This document shows positions 46,601-54,530 of a stretch of DNA of 64,000 nt, piece by piece. Numbering within the stretch: the stretch's first letter is position 1; every line of letters begins with the position of its first letter. The position numbers and the translations under genes are program-made. The stretch is from contig JAYJMM010000087.1 of NCBI GenBank assembly GCA_037349105.1, positions 1,421,501 to 1,485,500 on the forward strand. Reading direction: 5' to 3'. Under the pieces are notes generated by a model, which made no database searches, was not told the origin of the DNA, and worked only from the letters and a program-made list of their open reading frames with translations. The stretch is from Limnomonas spitsbergensis (taxonomy: Eukaryota > Chlorophyta > Chlorophyceae > Chlamydomonadales).

Positions 46601-49600
46601 CGCTTAAAAAGCTCGATCAGGACCAAACCTGGACGGCCTGCGGTTGAGGGCCCAGGCAGCATAGTTGCCTGTACCCGGGGCCTAGGGCTGGAGCCTGTAG
46701 TGTAGCTGACATGTAGCTGAGAAAAGGAAGAAATAAACTTTGTGCACCACACACCTGCATCGACCAGCACCACGTCCGGGAAGACCTCTCGCGCGCCAAA
46801 CTCTGTCACGGCGTCCCTGGGCAAGTCCACGATGCTCGTGTCATAGCCCTCAGCCTAAACATAAAACACAATAGAGACAGGCAGCACGTCAGTTCACACA
46901 TCTGAGTAGATACAGAAAAGCCTTCACCCTGAACCCCAAACACACATTAGATACAGGCAGCAGCCTAGCCCTCAACCCCACATGGAAGCCTGGCCGGGCC
47001 CACCCACCACCCACACCATGCGAACATGGAACCTATGACAAGACAACACACAAAGACATGTGGGGTACTCCCCCGACAGCTCACCTGCAACACCTGCAGT
47101 ACCCTGACAGCACACCTTCAACATCTGTGGTACCTCCCCGACGGCTCAATTTCAGCATATGTAGTACAATAGTGTACCCTGACAGCTCACCTACAACATC
47201 TGTAGTACTAACCCAACTTCTCACCTGCAACATCTGAAGTACCCTGACAGCTCACATGCAATATATGTGGTACATCCCCAACGGCTCACCTTCAACACCT
47301 GAAATACCCTGACAGCTCACCTGCAACATCTGTAACACTTCCCCATCGGCTCACCTGCAACATCTGAAGTACCCCAAAAGCTCACCTGCAACATCTGAAG
47401 AACCCCGACAGCTCACTTGCAACATCTGAAATACCCCAAGTCCCCAATAGCTCATCTGCAACATCTTAAGTACCCCAAAGCTCACCTGCAACATCTGTAG
47501 TACCTCCGTGCCATCCTTGGTTTCGCGGGACATGCAGCTTAAAGCGAGAATGGTGCCGAAGCGCTGCAGGGGGCACGGGGTACGGGGGGAGGGGTATTAA
47601 TTGAAGTGCGCCTCAGATACACTACAGATACATCACAGCCTATGACAGGAGGGGCTGATTAAACAAGCCCCCTCAGTGGCCCTCACTTGGCCCCAGCTGG
47701 CCCAGAGGTGGTCGTCCAGCAGACCCCTTAAGGTGGTCTGGCGCGCGCTTCACACTGGCAAGCAAGTTAAGACGGATAAATGTGCGCTACCGGGGTACAT
47801 GGGTTATGACAAACTAGAACCTGGTACAATTCAAAACCGGTTCCAAGCCCGACAGTGGCGGTCGTGCAACATAAACAGCATGCATAAATGGCATGCGCCA
47901 GAAGTGTTTAAAGACACAGCTTGCCAGGCCGGCCATGAAGCATGAACGCTGACCCTAGCGGCCATGCAGTATGTACGCTACCCAAAGCCGCCATGCAGTA
48001 TGTACGCTGCCTCAAAGCAGCCATGCAGCATGTACGCTACCCCAAGGCCGCCATGCAGTATGTACGCTACCCCTAGCAGCCAAGTAGTATGTACCCTGCC
48101 CCCAGCAGCCATGCAGTATGTACGCTACCCCTAGCAGCCATGCAGTATGTACCCTGCCCCTAGCAGCCATGTAGTATGTACCCTGCCCCTAGCAGCCATG
48201 CAGTGTGTATGCTGCCCCTAGCAGCCATGCAGTATGTACACTGCACCAAGCAGCCATGCAGTATGTACAATGCACCTAGCAGCCATGCAGTATGTACACT
48301 GCACCTAGCAGCCATGCAGTATGTACAATGCACCTAGCAGCCATGCAGTATGTACAATGCACCTAGCAGCCATGCAGTATGTACACTGCACCTAGCAGCC
48401 ATGCAGTATGTACGCTACCCCTAGCAGCCATGCAGTATGTACACTGCACCTAGCAGCCATGCAGTATGTACAATGCACCTAGCAGCCATGCAGTATGTAC
48501 AATGCACCTAGCAGCCATGCAGTATGTACGCTACCCCTAGCAGCCAAGTAGTATGTACCCTGCCCCCAGCAGCCATGCAGTATGTACGCTACCCCTAGCA
48601 GCCATGCAGTATGTACCCTGCCCCTAGCAGCCATGTAGTATGTACCCTGCCCCTAGCAGCCATGCAGTATGTACCCTGCCCCTAGCAGCCATGTAGTATG
48701 TACCCTGCCCCTAGCAGCCATGCAGTATGTACAATGCACCTAGCAGCCATGCAGTATGTACACTGCACCTAGCAGCCATGCAGTATGTACACTGCACCTA
48801 GCAGCCATGCAGTATGTACACTGCACCTAGCAGCCATGCAGTATGTACCCTGTCTCTAGCAGCCATGCAGTATGTACGCTGCCCCTAGCAGCCATGCAGC
48901 ATGTACACTGCCCAAGCACCAGACACGCGCCCACACATTTACATGCGAAGGGTCTCATCAGCAGGGCGTACATGCTGGTACGCTCGTGCACATGCGACAT
49001 GTTCGTAGAGGGCAGCTCGCACACGCTGAGGGGAACATGGGCGCTGTTGCCACACTCTGCTTGCCCGCTCTGCCCCCACCCCATTGTGTCGCCCCACCTG
49101 CTCCCACTTCACCCCATCATGTAAGGAGTCAGGTTGCTCAATGCATACCTCCCAATGCGTCGCCTTCTTCAGCATCCCGATGACGCTGGGCGCGTCTTCA
49201 CTACTCAGCCCACTGGGTTTCTTCTTGAGGCTTTGGTAGGACCCCCTTCGAGTCACGGGCAACGATTGCACTTGCGGCGTGGAGGTGGAATTTAGCGGGC
49301 CGGTCATCAAGGGTGGAGGCTTCGGTACTTGTCGAGGAGGGCCGTATCCACCAGAGGCTGGTCTGAACAAATCGGTCCCCCGGGATGATGCGGATGTGGA
49401 GGCCTCAGCATCCGACAACGAATCCAGCTGCGCTGGGTCGGGTTGGGCCATCGAAGTGGACGTTGCAGAGGCCGCTGCGGCCATCTGTTGCTGCTGAGCC
49501 GAGCCCGGCGTGCCTGGCACCTCGTGCTGAGCTTGAAAACGAGAACTGGATGAAGGGGCACTGGGCCTCGCGGCGTCCTGGCACTTGTCAGGATAATGGT

Positions 49601-49745
49601 GCTGTGATGGTGTCATTAGTGGCGAGATTATAGGGGCATCCTCGGCGTCTAGCCCAGACACGGTGGGCAAAGTAATGATTCCGGATCGAGTTTTCGTAGG
49701 CAGTCGTCTTCTAGTGGGAGAGGACTTGGGCAAGGAGTCCTCCAT
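37358..49745 (-). CDS. Receiver-like (REC) domain coiled-coil protein
   Basis: Nine exons join without frame conflict: 49149-49745, 47486-47563, 46755-46854, 44992-45134, 44045-44182, 43172-43342, 42341-42385, 38834-38914, 37358-37636; 1,632 bases, 543 residues and a TAG stop. Residues 1-199 are Ser/Pro/Ala-rich and look disordered. Residues about 200-320 fold like a response-regulator receiver domain: beta-3 FPDVVLVDADLPAF with the phospho-acceptor-like Asp257, then TVAIVVLGSRG, then AGAADYMAKP with the conserved Lys308. The usual N-terminal acidic pair is absent (GTILALSCMSRE) and the Thr/Ser switch is Gly286, so phosphorylation is doubtful. Residues about 320-450 are coiled-coil-like (ELEKAMDEARNMM, ENQRLGKKLLDMERKLL). 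The C-terminus carries Asn-rich and poly-Gln stretches. No output domain (DNA-binding, kinase, phosphodiesterase) was found. A small exon could be missing in the long introns. Confidence 0.82.
37740..38170. repeat. Dispersed repeat family (TTCAGCTACA...GGGGGCCTGGTGCAGCA), two adjoining copies
   Basis: Blocks with CTACAATTCAGCTAC, then GGCC...GGGGGCCTGGTGCAGCAAGCC, then GTGATGGCCGCCCGGCGG and GGTACACACT recur here and, diverged, at about 42,420-42,600, 42,800-43,015, 45,205-45,300 and 47,600-47,770. It looks like a short interspersed, non-coding element; no ends could be fixed. Confidence 0.55.
39838..41925. repeat. 38-bp minisatellite, about 55 copies, in an intron of the REC-like gene
   Basis: Unit CCAGCCAGGCTCATACCACC + TCTCTCCTTGCTTTTACC. 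Variants alternate GCTTTTA/GATTTTA and TACC/AACC. It fills most of the intron between exons 8 and 7. Open frames of up to 165 codons across it are repeat translations. Confidence 0.95.
42000..42350 (-). repeat. Four tandem echoes of the exon 7 donor of the REC-like gene
   Basis: The motif CCTCGCACCTCCATTTTGTT at the true donor (42,331-42,350; sense AACAAAATGGAG|GTGCGAGG) recurs, diverged, at about 42,251, 42,171, 42,088 and 42,006, a period of 80-84 bp. Each echo keeps the end of the exon and the donor. Confidence 0.75.
42420..43015. repeat. Two further copies of the TTCAGCTACA dispersed repeat
   Basis: 42,420-42,600 and 42,800-43,015 repeat the CAGCTACA tract, GGGGGCCTGGTGCAGCA and CCATCGGCCGAGCGGTGG blocks seen at 37,740-38,170. 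Both lie in the intron between exons 6 and 7 of the REC-like gene. Confidence 0.5.
43393..43990. repeat. 27-bp minisatellite upstream of REC-gene exon 6
   Basis: Unit CATGCCTCCTCTCTGCACAA + CATGCCT with T/A and C/A variants; sense strand repeats TTGTGCAGAGAGGAGGC. About 20 units, just upstream of the exon 6 acceptor, so each unit offers a weak acceptor-like TGCAG. Confidence 0.85.
44470..44990. repeat. C-rich (CTGCCCC/CCTCTGCCTCC) tract
   Basis: Low-complexity pyrimidine-rich DNA with imperfect 60-70-bp repeats (CACTGCCTCTGCC...CTTCCTGCCCCC) in the intron between exons 4 and 5 of the REC-like gene. Its long Pro-rich frames are not genes. Confidence 0.75.
45985..46275. repeat. About 24-bp repeat of GCGGCCATGTGAGGCACCCC type
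   Basis: Roughly a dozen degenerate units of CCATGCGGCCATGTGAGGCA in the intron between exons 3 and 4 of the REC-like gene. Confidence 0.75.
47060..47485 (-). repeat. About 13 tandem echoes of the exon 2 donor of the REC-like gene
   Basis: The sense strand at the true junction reads GTACTACAGATGTTGCAG|GT. The intron then repeats GTACTTCAGATGTTGCAGGT GAGC-like units every 32-36 bp, most keeping TTGCAG|GTGAGC, so the array is an expansion of the last bases of the exon with its 5' splice site. Confidence 0.85.
47925..48935. repeat. 31-bp minisatellite, about 31 copies
   Basis: Unit AGCAGCCATGCAGTATGTAC + ACTGCACCT (variants GCTACCCCT, CCTGCCCCT) in intron 1 of the REC-like gene. Blocks of variant types are themselves repeated (compare 48,050-48,200 with 48,540-48,690), pointing to a higher-order duplication. 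Confidence 0.9.
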
Positions 49746-50764
49746 TTTCCCAGATAGAATGATGTCAAGCTGAACCAGTAAATGAAAATTGGTGGAAGTT
49801 TATATGTAATAAGAATCCCAGTGGCTCTGGCGTGCTGTTGGTGGCCAGTAGGAGTTTGCCCAGAGGCAAGAACCCTTTCAATAATTGAGATTATACGTAA
49901 TTCAATGAGGAGCTGTTGGAAACATGATGCGGTCTGTCGGAGTGATGGAGAGTCCCGGCTCGCTACGGGGCCTACTACAGATTAGGAACGATCCACACGA
50001 ACTGCTGACACATGTGCAGTATAATCCAGTATAGTAGTTAATAATAAATGTGCTGTGTGTATGGGCTGCCTGCTCACCCTTGCAAACTCGAGGCCCTCAC
50101 CCCCTGACATGGCCCTCGCCGAGATTCGTTACTTCTTCGTCGACAGATGTACATTTCCCACACTTTCCCAACTGGTCCCATGCGAAAATGGCACGCCCGC
50201 TTCGGCGGCTATGTATGTGTCATTTCAGCTGCAATCAATACCTGCACATCATATATGGCTGGGTGTGTGTGTGTCATGGTGCGAATACACAGTCGGTCCT
50301 GTGCACGGACTGTCCCTGTCCGTGAAGGCTGCAAAGCCGAGTGGTTCGACTCCACATCGCTGCCTTAGGGATCGAGGAACGTCCTGATACATCTTAGCCC
50401 ACTTGCTGAACAGTTTTTACTGGTACAGCCCGAGTCGATCGAGGCCTCCCCACGCCGCCGAGACAGTCCCTCGAGATCACATCGTGTGGCAGCTATTCCA
50501 AGCTCACCTCAGCAAGCCGCCCACTGCTATCCTCTCTGCTGTAAGTGATGTCGATATGTATGGGACCCTGTCCTAGCCCATGATGAGAACCCCAGATCTC
50601 GCACAAGCTGTCCACTGGAGTTTGCATTTACCTACTGTTCTCATGCTTCAACAATGTCAGAATCAAGTGTGTTGAATGTCCTGTGTCTGAAGTGTATCCC
50701 TGAAGCACACGCCATGCACTCCTATTTGCTTTTCCTGCAGAGCAATCATGCATGAAAGAGGTTT
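49746..50764. other. Upstream region of the REC-like gene
   Basis: Should contain the promoter of the gene starting at 49,745. No gene recognised; a plus frame at 50,055-50,387 has no known domain. Confidence 0.45.
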
Positions 50765-50847
50765 GGCCAGTGATGATCAGGAATTGCCGACTGTAAGGGA
50801 GTTTCCTCACAGTACTCCCTATGATGATCTATACCATTGTTGAGGCC
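50765..50847 (+). ncRNA. Candidate box C/D snoRNA-like element, copy 1
   Basis: 83-nt core bounded by GGCC at both ends (self-complementary, so a possible 4-bp terminal stem). Contains RTGATGA right after the 5' GGCC, an internal hairpin AGGGAGT...ACTCCCT and a second ATGATGA. A clear CTGA D box is lacking inside (GTTGA before the 3' GGCC). Strand is assigned from the RTGATGA boxes. Confidence 0.4.
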
Positions 50848-50937
50848 TGCTCATTGATCTATGTTATCATTGTATCTGAAGCTAAAGGAACTGCCCTACA
50901 CAACTCACATCTCATGACATAGCATGGACAGGACCGT

Positions 50938-51020
50938 GGCCAATGATGATCAGGAATTGCCGACTGCAAGGGAGTTTCCTCACAGTACTCCCTATGATGA
51001 TCTATACCATTGTTGAGGCC
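50938..51020 (+). ncRNA. Candidate box C/D snoRNA-like element, copy 2
   Basis: Almost identical to copy 1 and exactly 173 bp from it. A CTGA follows 7 nt after the 3' GGCC and could be the D box if the RNA extends. Confidence 0.4.
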
Positions 51021-51110
51021 TGCTTACTGATCTATGTTATCATTGCATCTGAAGCTAAAGGAACTGCCCTACACAACTCACATCTCATGACATAGCATGG
51101 ACAGGGCCGT

Positions 51111-51193
51111 GGCCAATGATGATCAGGAATTGCCGACTGCAAGGGAGTTTCCTCACAGTACTCCCTATGATGATCTATACCATTGTTGAGGCC
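51111..51193 (+). ncRNA. Candidate box C/D snoRNA-like element, copy 3
   Basis: Core matches copy 2 throughout, although the 90-bp spacer that follows is strongly diverged from the other spacers. CTGA follows 7 nt after the 3' GGCC. Confidence 0.4.
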
Positions 51194-51283
51194 TGCTCAC
51201 TGATGCTTAGTGACTGATGCATCTTAAGCTCCCCCAACGCACTATTTAATTCATACCTTCACACCCAGTTTTGATACGAGCAT

Positions 51284-51366
51284 GGCCAATGATGATCAGG
51301 AATTGCCGACTGCAAGGGAGTTTCCTCACAGTACTCCCTATGATGATCTATACCATTGTTGAGGCC
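51284..51366 (+). ncRNA. Candidate box C/D snoRNA-like element, copy 4
   Basis: Core matches copies 2 and 3; again 173 bp on. The downstream position has TTGA instead of CTGA. Confidence 0.4.
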
Positions 51367-51456
51367 TGCTCATTGATCTATAATATTACTGCATCCAACG
51401 CTGAAGGTGCTGCCCTACAAAACTCGCATCTCATGATATAACATGGACAGGACCAT

Positions 51457-51539
51457 GGCCAGTGATGATCAGGAATTGCCGACTGTAAGGGAGTTTCCTC
51501 ACAGTACTCCCTGTGATGATATATACCATTGATGAGGCC
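51457..51539 (+). ncRNA. Candidate box C/D snoRNA-like element, copy 5
   Basis: The most diverged core, yet its changes keep both boxes as RTGATGA (A to G at the first base) and keep the AGGGAGT/ACTCCCT hairpin and terminal GGCC pair. CCTGATG follows. Confidence 0.38.
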
Positions 51540-51659
51540 CGCTCCCTGATGCATGCTCATATTCAAACACTCCGCCAACATGCCTCCCTGCTAGACTCCG
51601 TGCTGCTGGCACGTCTTATCTACCATCAAATGATTATTCATCTGATGACCTCTATGGCA

Positions 51660-52110
51660 GTCCATATCGTTACACCTCTGGGCCCTATGGCAGTCTAATA
51701 ACGTGACACCTCTGGGCCCGCCCAAAGCTCAGCCGCGTGGGCGCCCTATGGCAGTATGGATGGTCCTGAATACAATGATACTGGTATCATCTTGGCGAGT
51801 AGGCAGGTTGCTGATCATGATTTCTGAGTTGCTGGTGCCACACTGCCATTACCCGATAGCAGAAAGATTGGGCCTCTCCCCATTTAGCTGCATTTTTTCA
51901 GTTCCCAATTCTGCCCCGTAGATTACTCCTCTTGGCCCTGTCGAACTTGGATGCTAGTATTCAAAACTCCTATGTGGACCGTGCCTAAACATGATGGATT
52001 CTCTCGCCTCCGCCAAAGGAGCCAAGCTAGGTGTGGCCAAGTTTCTCCCACGCGGCCGATCTAAGAGCAGGCCCAAAGGTGTAACGTTATTGACCTCCTC
52101 TCCGCTCGGT
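51660..52110. mobile_element. LINE termini (two fragments)
   Basis: At 51,670-51,750 the reverse-oriented terminus (GTGACACCTCTGGGCCCGCC...GCTCAGCCGCGTGGGCGCCC) appears; at 52,045-52,105 a plus-oriented one (CCCACGCGGCCGATC...GCAGGCCCAAAGGTGTAACG). Confidence 0.6.
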
Positions 52111-52755
52111 ACTGCAAGTGATTGGTTTATTCCCTGATCTGTTGTGGGTTCAGAGTTTTCTAATAGGGTCCTTGCAGCGAATTGTAATCATGAAACGCTT
52201 CATGGTCAGCTTGTTGTCCGTTGGCCACTTTTGATAGACAGACAGTCATCTTCGACGAGAATATAATATTGTGAAAGGGCCGGTCGTCTTCAATATTTTA
52301 AGAGTCATGATTGTGCCCTTGGTGACACAGCTTCTATGCGTCACTTGTTACACCTACGCCGAGATGAACGTCCAGCTAAAGTAATACCTACACACCTCAA
52401 GGCATGGTGTGTTGAAAGCCCTTCTGCTCTGGAGATGGCTAATGTTTCAAAGATCGATTTGAGGAGGAGAACACAATATAATGAATGAGTCAAGTCATTT
52501 AACCACCAACCAACATAGCTTATACCACCAAATTACTTGGAGCCCCAATCCTCACCTTGACATCCGCTGGCCCCTCTTCAACCCCTACAACACTTGGACC
52601 TACCACTCTGGCACCTCGGCTCCTGCAAGCATAGGGGATGCTTCCCAGCTTCTGTATGAGATGCTGATATCACGGCAATTCATGGAGCTGGCATGAGGTT
52701 CACCCATCATATCCACCAGCTGAACCAGGCCGAGCAGAGCTGCCACACCCTTACT
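52111..52755. other. Intergenic, no recognised gene
   Basis: A short plus frame (52,481-52,696) reads like protein but matches nothing I know and has no good splice partner; possibly the remnant of another mobile element. Confidence 0.4.
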
Positions 52756-52759
52756 TTGT

Positions 52760-53335
52760 TGTCAATAACGTTACACCTCTGGGCCCGCTCAAAGCTCGGC
52801 TGCGTGGGCGCCCAACTGTTCAGAAGGGAGTTAGGGGAAACTAAAAGGAAGAGAGGGTGAAAGGAACTTAAGGAGAGGCCGGGAAGGCAAAGCAGACCAA
52901 GTCCAACACCTGAGTTCCACTAGAGACCAGCCCTCAACAAAGCCACTAAGAAAAGAAAAGTCCACAAAAGCAAGCGTATCCCACCCCTGCTTTGCCGCGA
53001 GGGCGCCCCACTGATCAGAAGGGAGAAGAGAAAAAACAAAAAAGGGGGCAAACAACAACAACAAAAGGACCAAAAGAGAAGGACGGAAAGGCAAACGACA
53101 CCGGCGCCTCAGAATCCCTAGAGACTAACCATCAGTGACAATGCCCACAGCACAGTCCACAAAAGCAAGTGCATCCCACCCCTGCTCAGCCTCGTACAGC
53201 TGGTGGAAGTTAGAGGCAGCGCCCGGAGGACCTGCCCACCCCTGCTCCCGTAACTGCTCCCTGACACTAGGGCACTGGAAGCACACATGTAGCGCATCCT
53301 CCACCTTGCTTGTTTGTACGCTGTCGTATGCATTG
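52760..53335 (-). mobile_element. LINE-like retrotransposon 3' ends, two nested copies
   Basis: 52,765-52,900 is a minus-strand terminus (ACGTTACACCTCTGGGCCCG...GGCTGCGTGGGCGCCC) with its purine-rich tract. 53,118-53,300 on the minus strand encodes VEDALHVCFQCPSVREQLRE, then QGW...YEAEQGWDALAFVDCAVGIV, clearly homologous to the plus-strand copy at 33,600-33,798. Confidence 0.7.
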
Positions 53336-53349
53336 TTGAGGGCTAGTTT

Positions 53350-53870
53350 GTAGAGGAGCTGAGGTGTCGGCCTTGTTTGCTTTTCCTTTTGTTCCTGTCA
53401 CCCCTCTCCTTTTAGTTTTTGATGTTCACCCATCTGAACGGTTGAGCGCTCGCGCGGCTAAGCCTTCTTGAGCAGAACCCAGAGGTTATGGACGGTGCAT
53501 AACCTCCCGCTGGACCCTGCTGAACGCTCGGCCGCATGGTGCTGGTAGGAAATGGCTAAGCTAGAATGCAGGTACCATGCATAATCTGGGCCATGGTGCA
53601 GCCATGCCATCCTCCTGTCAGGGGGCAGAAACATGAAACCCGGCGTTTTAAGATGCGGGAGAGAAAATATCGTGAAAAGTCATTAACCCATCACATCAGC
53701 CTCATTGATCATCATGTTGTAAGGAAGCATACCCATAAGTAAATGACTTAACACAACTAAGCCCTTAATGTTCTGTCGCAGTGTCGCTCTTTACTTCCTT
53801 TAAGTTTCCCACCAGACAGTTAGACGCCCATGGTCGGGCTTTTTAAGTGGGACCCATGAGTGTATGGCCA
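53350..53870. mobile_element. Decayed LINE tails
   Basis: TTTTCCTTTTGTTCC...GAGCGCTCGCGCGGCTAAGCC at 53,380-53,480, an opposed GCTCGGCCGCATGG near 53,530 and GACGCCCATGGTCGGGC near 53,825 are eroded termini of the same family. Confidence 0.45.
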
Positions 53871-54233
53871 CTTCCATCATGGGCCCTGTTCAACATGGCT
53901 AATATCTCCCCAAGGAACATGGGCAGTACGTTAGTTATTTGGCTGGGGCTAGCCTTGCAATATGGGGTTCATCCCTGCGCCACAACTTGGCTGCTCGCTT
54001 GCAAAGAGTCGAGAGGGTCCACTAGGCGCTCTCATGTTTCTTTTTCCCGTTCGTTCTAGTTACCTACGGAAACTCTCGAGCCGATGTGTGTGCATCTGCC
54101 CCATGCATCACATGTGGTGCCCTGCTGGGCTGTAGAAAAAACGTTCAAAAACGAAATCCGGGAATGGATTTTAACGATCGTTGCAATACCGATATGCATG
54201 AATCAAAGGGCATTTATGAAGCGATGGGCAACT

Positions 54234-54530
54234 TTAAAGCTCGATGGCGCTGCCTGCATCATCGCCCCCTGCCCCCCTGTTTCCAGCCCTGCTCTTCTTG
54301 CCTTCCCCCTCCCCCGCAACATCATCACTGAGCTCCCTCTTCCGCTTTCCGCCCTCCACGCCGTCGGCGGCGTCAGGCGGCGGCGTTTCGATCATGACCA
54401 GGTCGTCGTCATCGTCCACCGCGGCTGCCGGTGCTGAGGAAGGGCCGGCCGCTGCCTCTGAGGGCGGGGCCACCGGCACCGCACCCTCGAGTACAAAGCC
54501 CTCGGGGACCTCCTCCGGATCAAACTCGTC
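54234..54530 (-). other. UBA2: Last exon of UBA2: acidic/SIM-like tail and nuclear signal
   Basis: 98 codons plus TAA at 54,234-54,236. [16 protein letters not shown] closes the ubiquitin-fold domain. A low-complexity Ala/Pro/Ser linker leads to five Asp residues and LVMIE, matching the acidic-plus-hydrophobic layout of human UBA2's tail (VLIVDSDEED), then KRKREL and KKSR basic clusters. Confidence 0.9.

Larger units (their letters stand above)
44045..47563 (-). other. Exons 2-5 of the REC-like gene: the receiver domain
   Basis: Four exons encode the domain, split after beta-1/alpha-1 (47486-47563), after the phospho-acceptor Asp (46755-46854, phase 1), after ADYM (44992-45134) and at the end of alpha-5 into the coiled coil (44045-44182). 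The split codon G|AT restores Asp in VDADLP, which supports the model. The alpha/beta pattern and the Lys-Pro pair are typical of REC domains. Confidence 0.82.
50765..51545. repeat. Five-copy 173-bp tandem repeat
   Basis: Starts at 50,765, 50,938, 51,111, 51,284 and 51,457: an exact 173-bp period. Each unit is an 83-bp conserved core plus a 90-bp spacer that varies much more. Confidence 0.92.

Noticed and set aside
48955..49040. Possible extra exon of the REC-like gene (CCTCAG|CGTGTGCGAG...GCAT|GTAAAT)
   Set aside because: It would end out of phase with exon 2 at 47,563, whereas exon 1 joins exon 2 directly in phase 0; kept out of the model.
50320..50370. tRNA (GGTTCGACTCC B-box-like sequence)
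   Set aside because: No A box, no anticodon arm and no pairing acceptor stem upstream.
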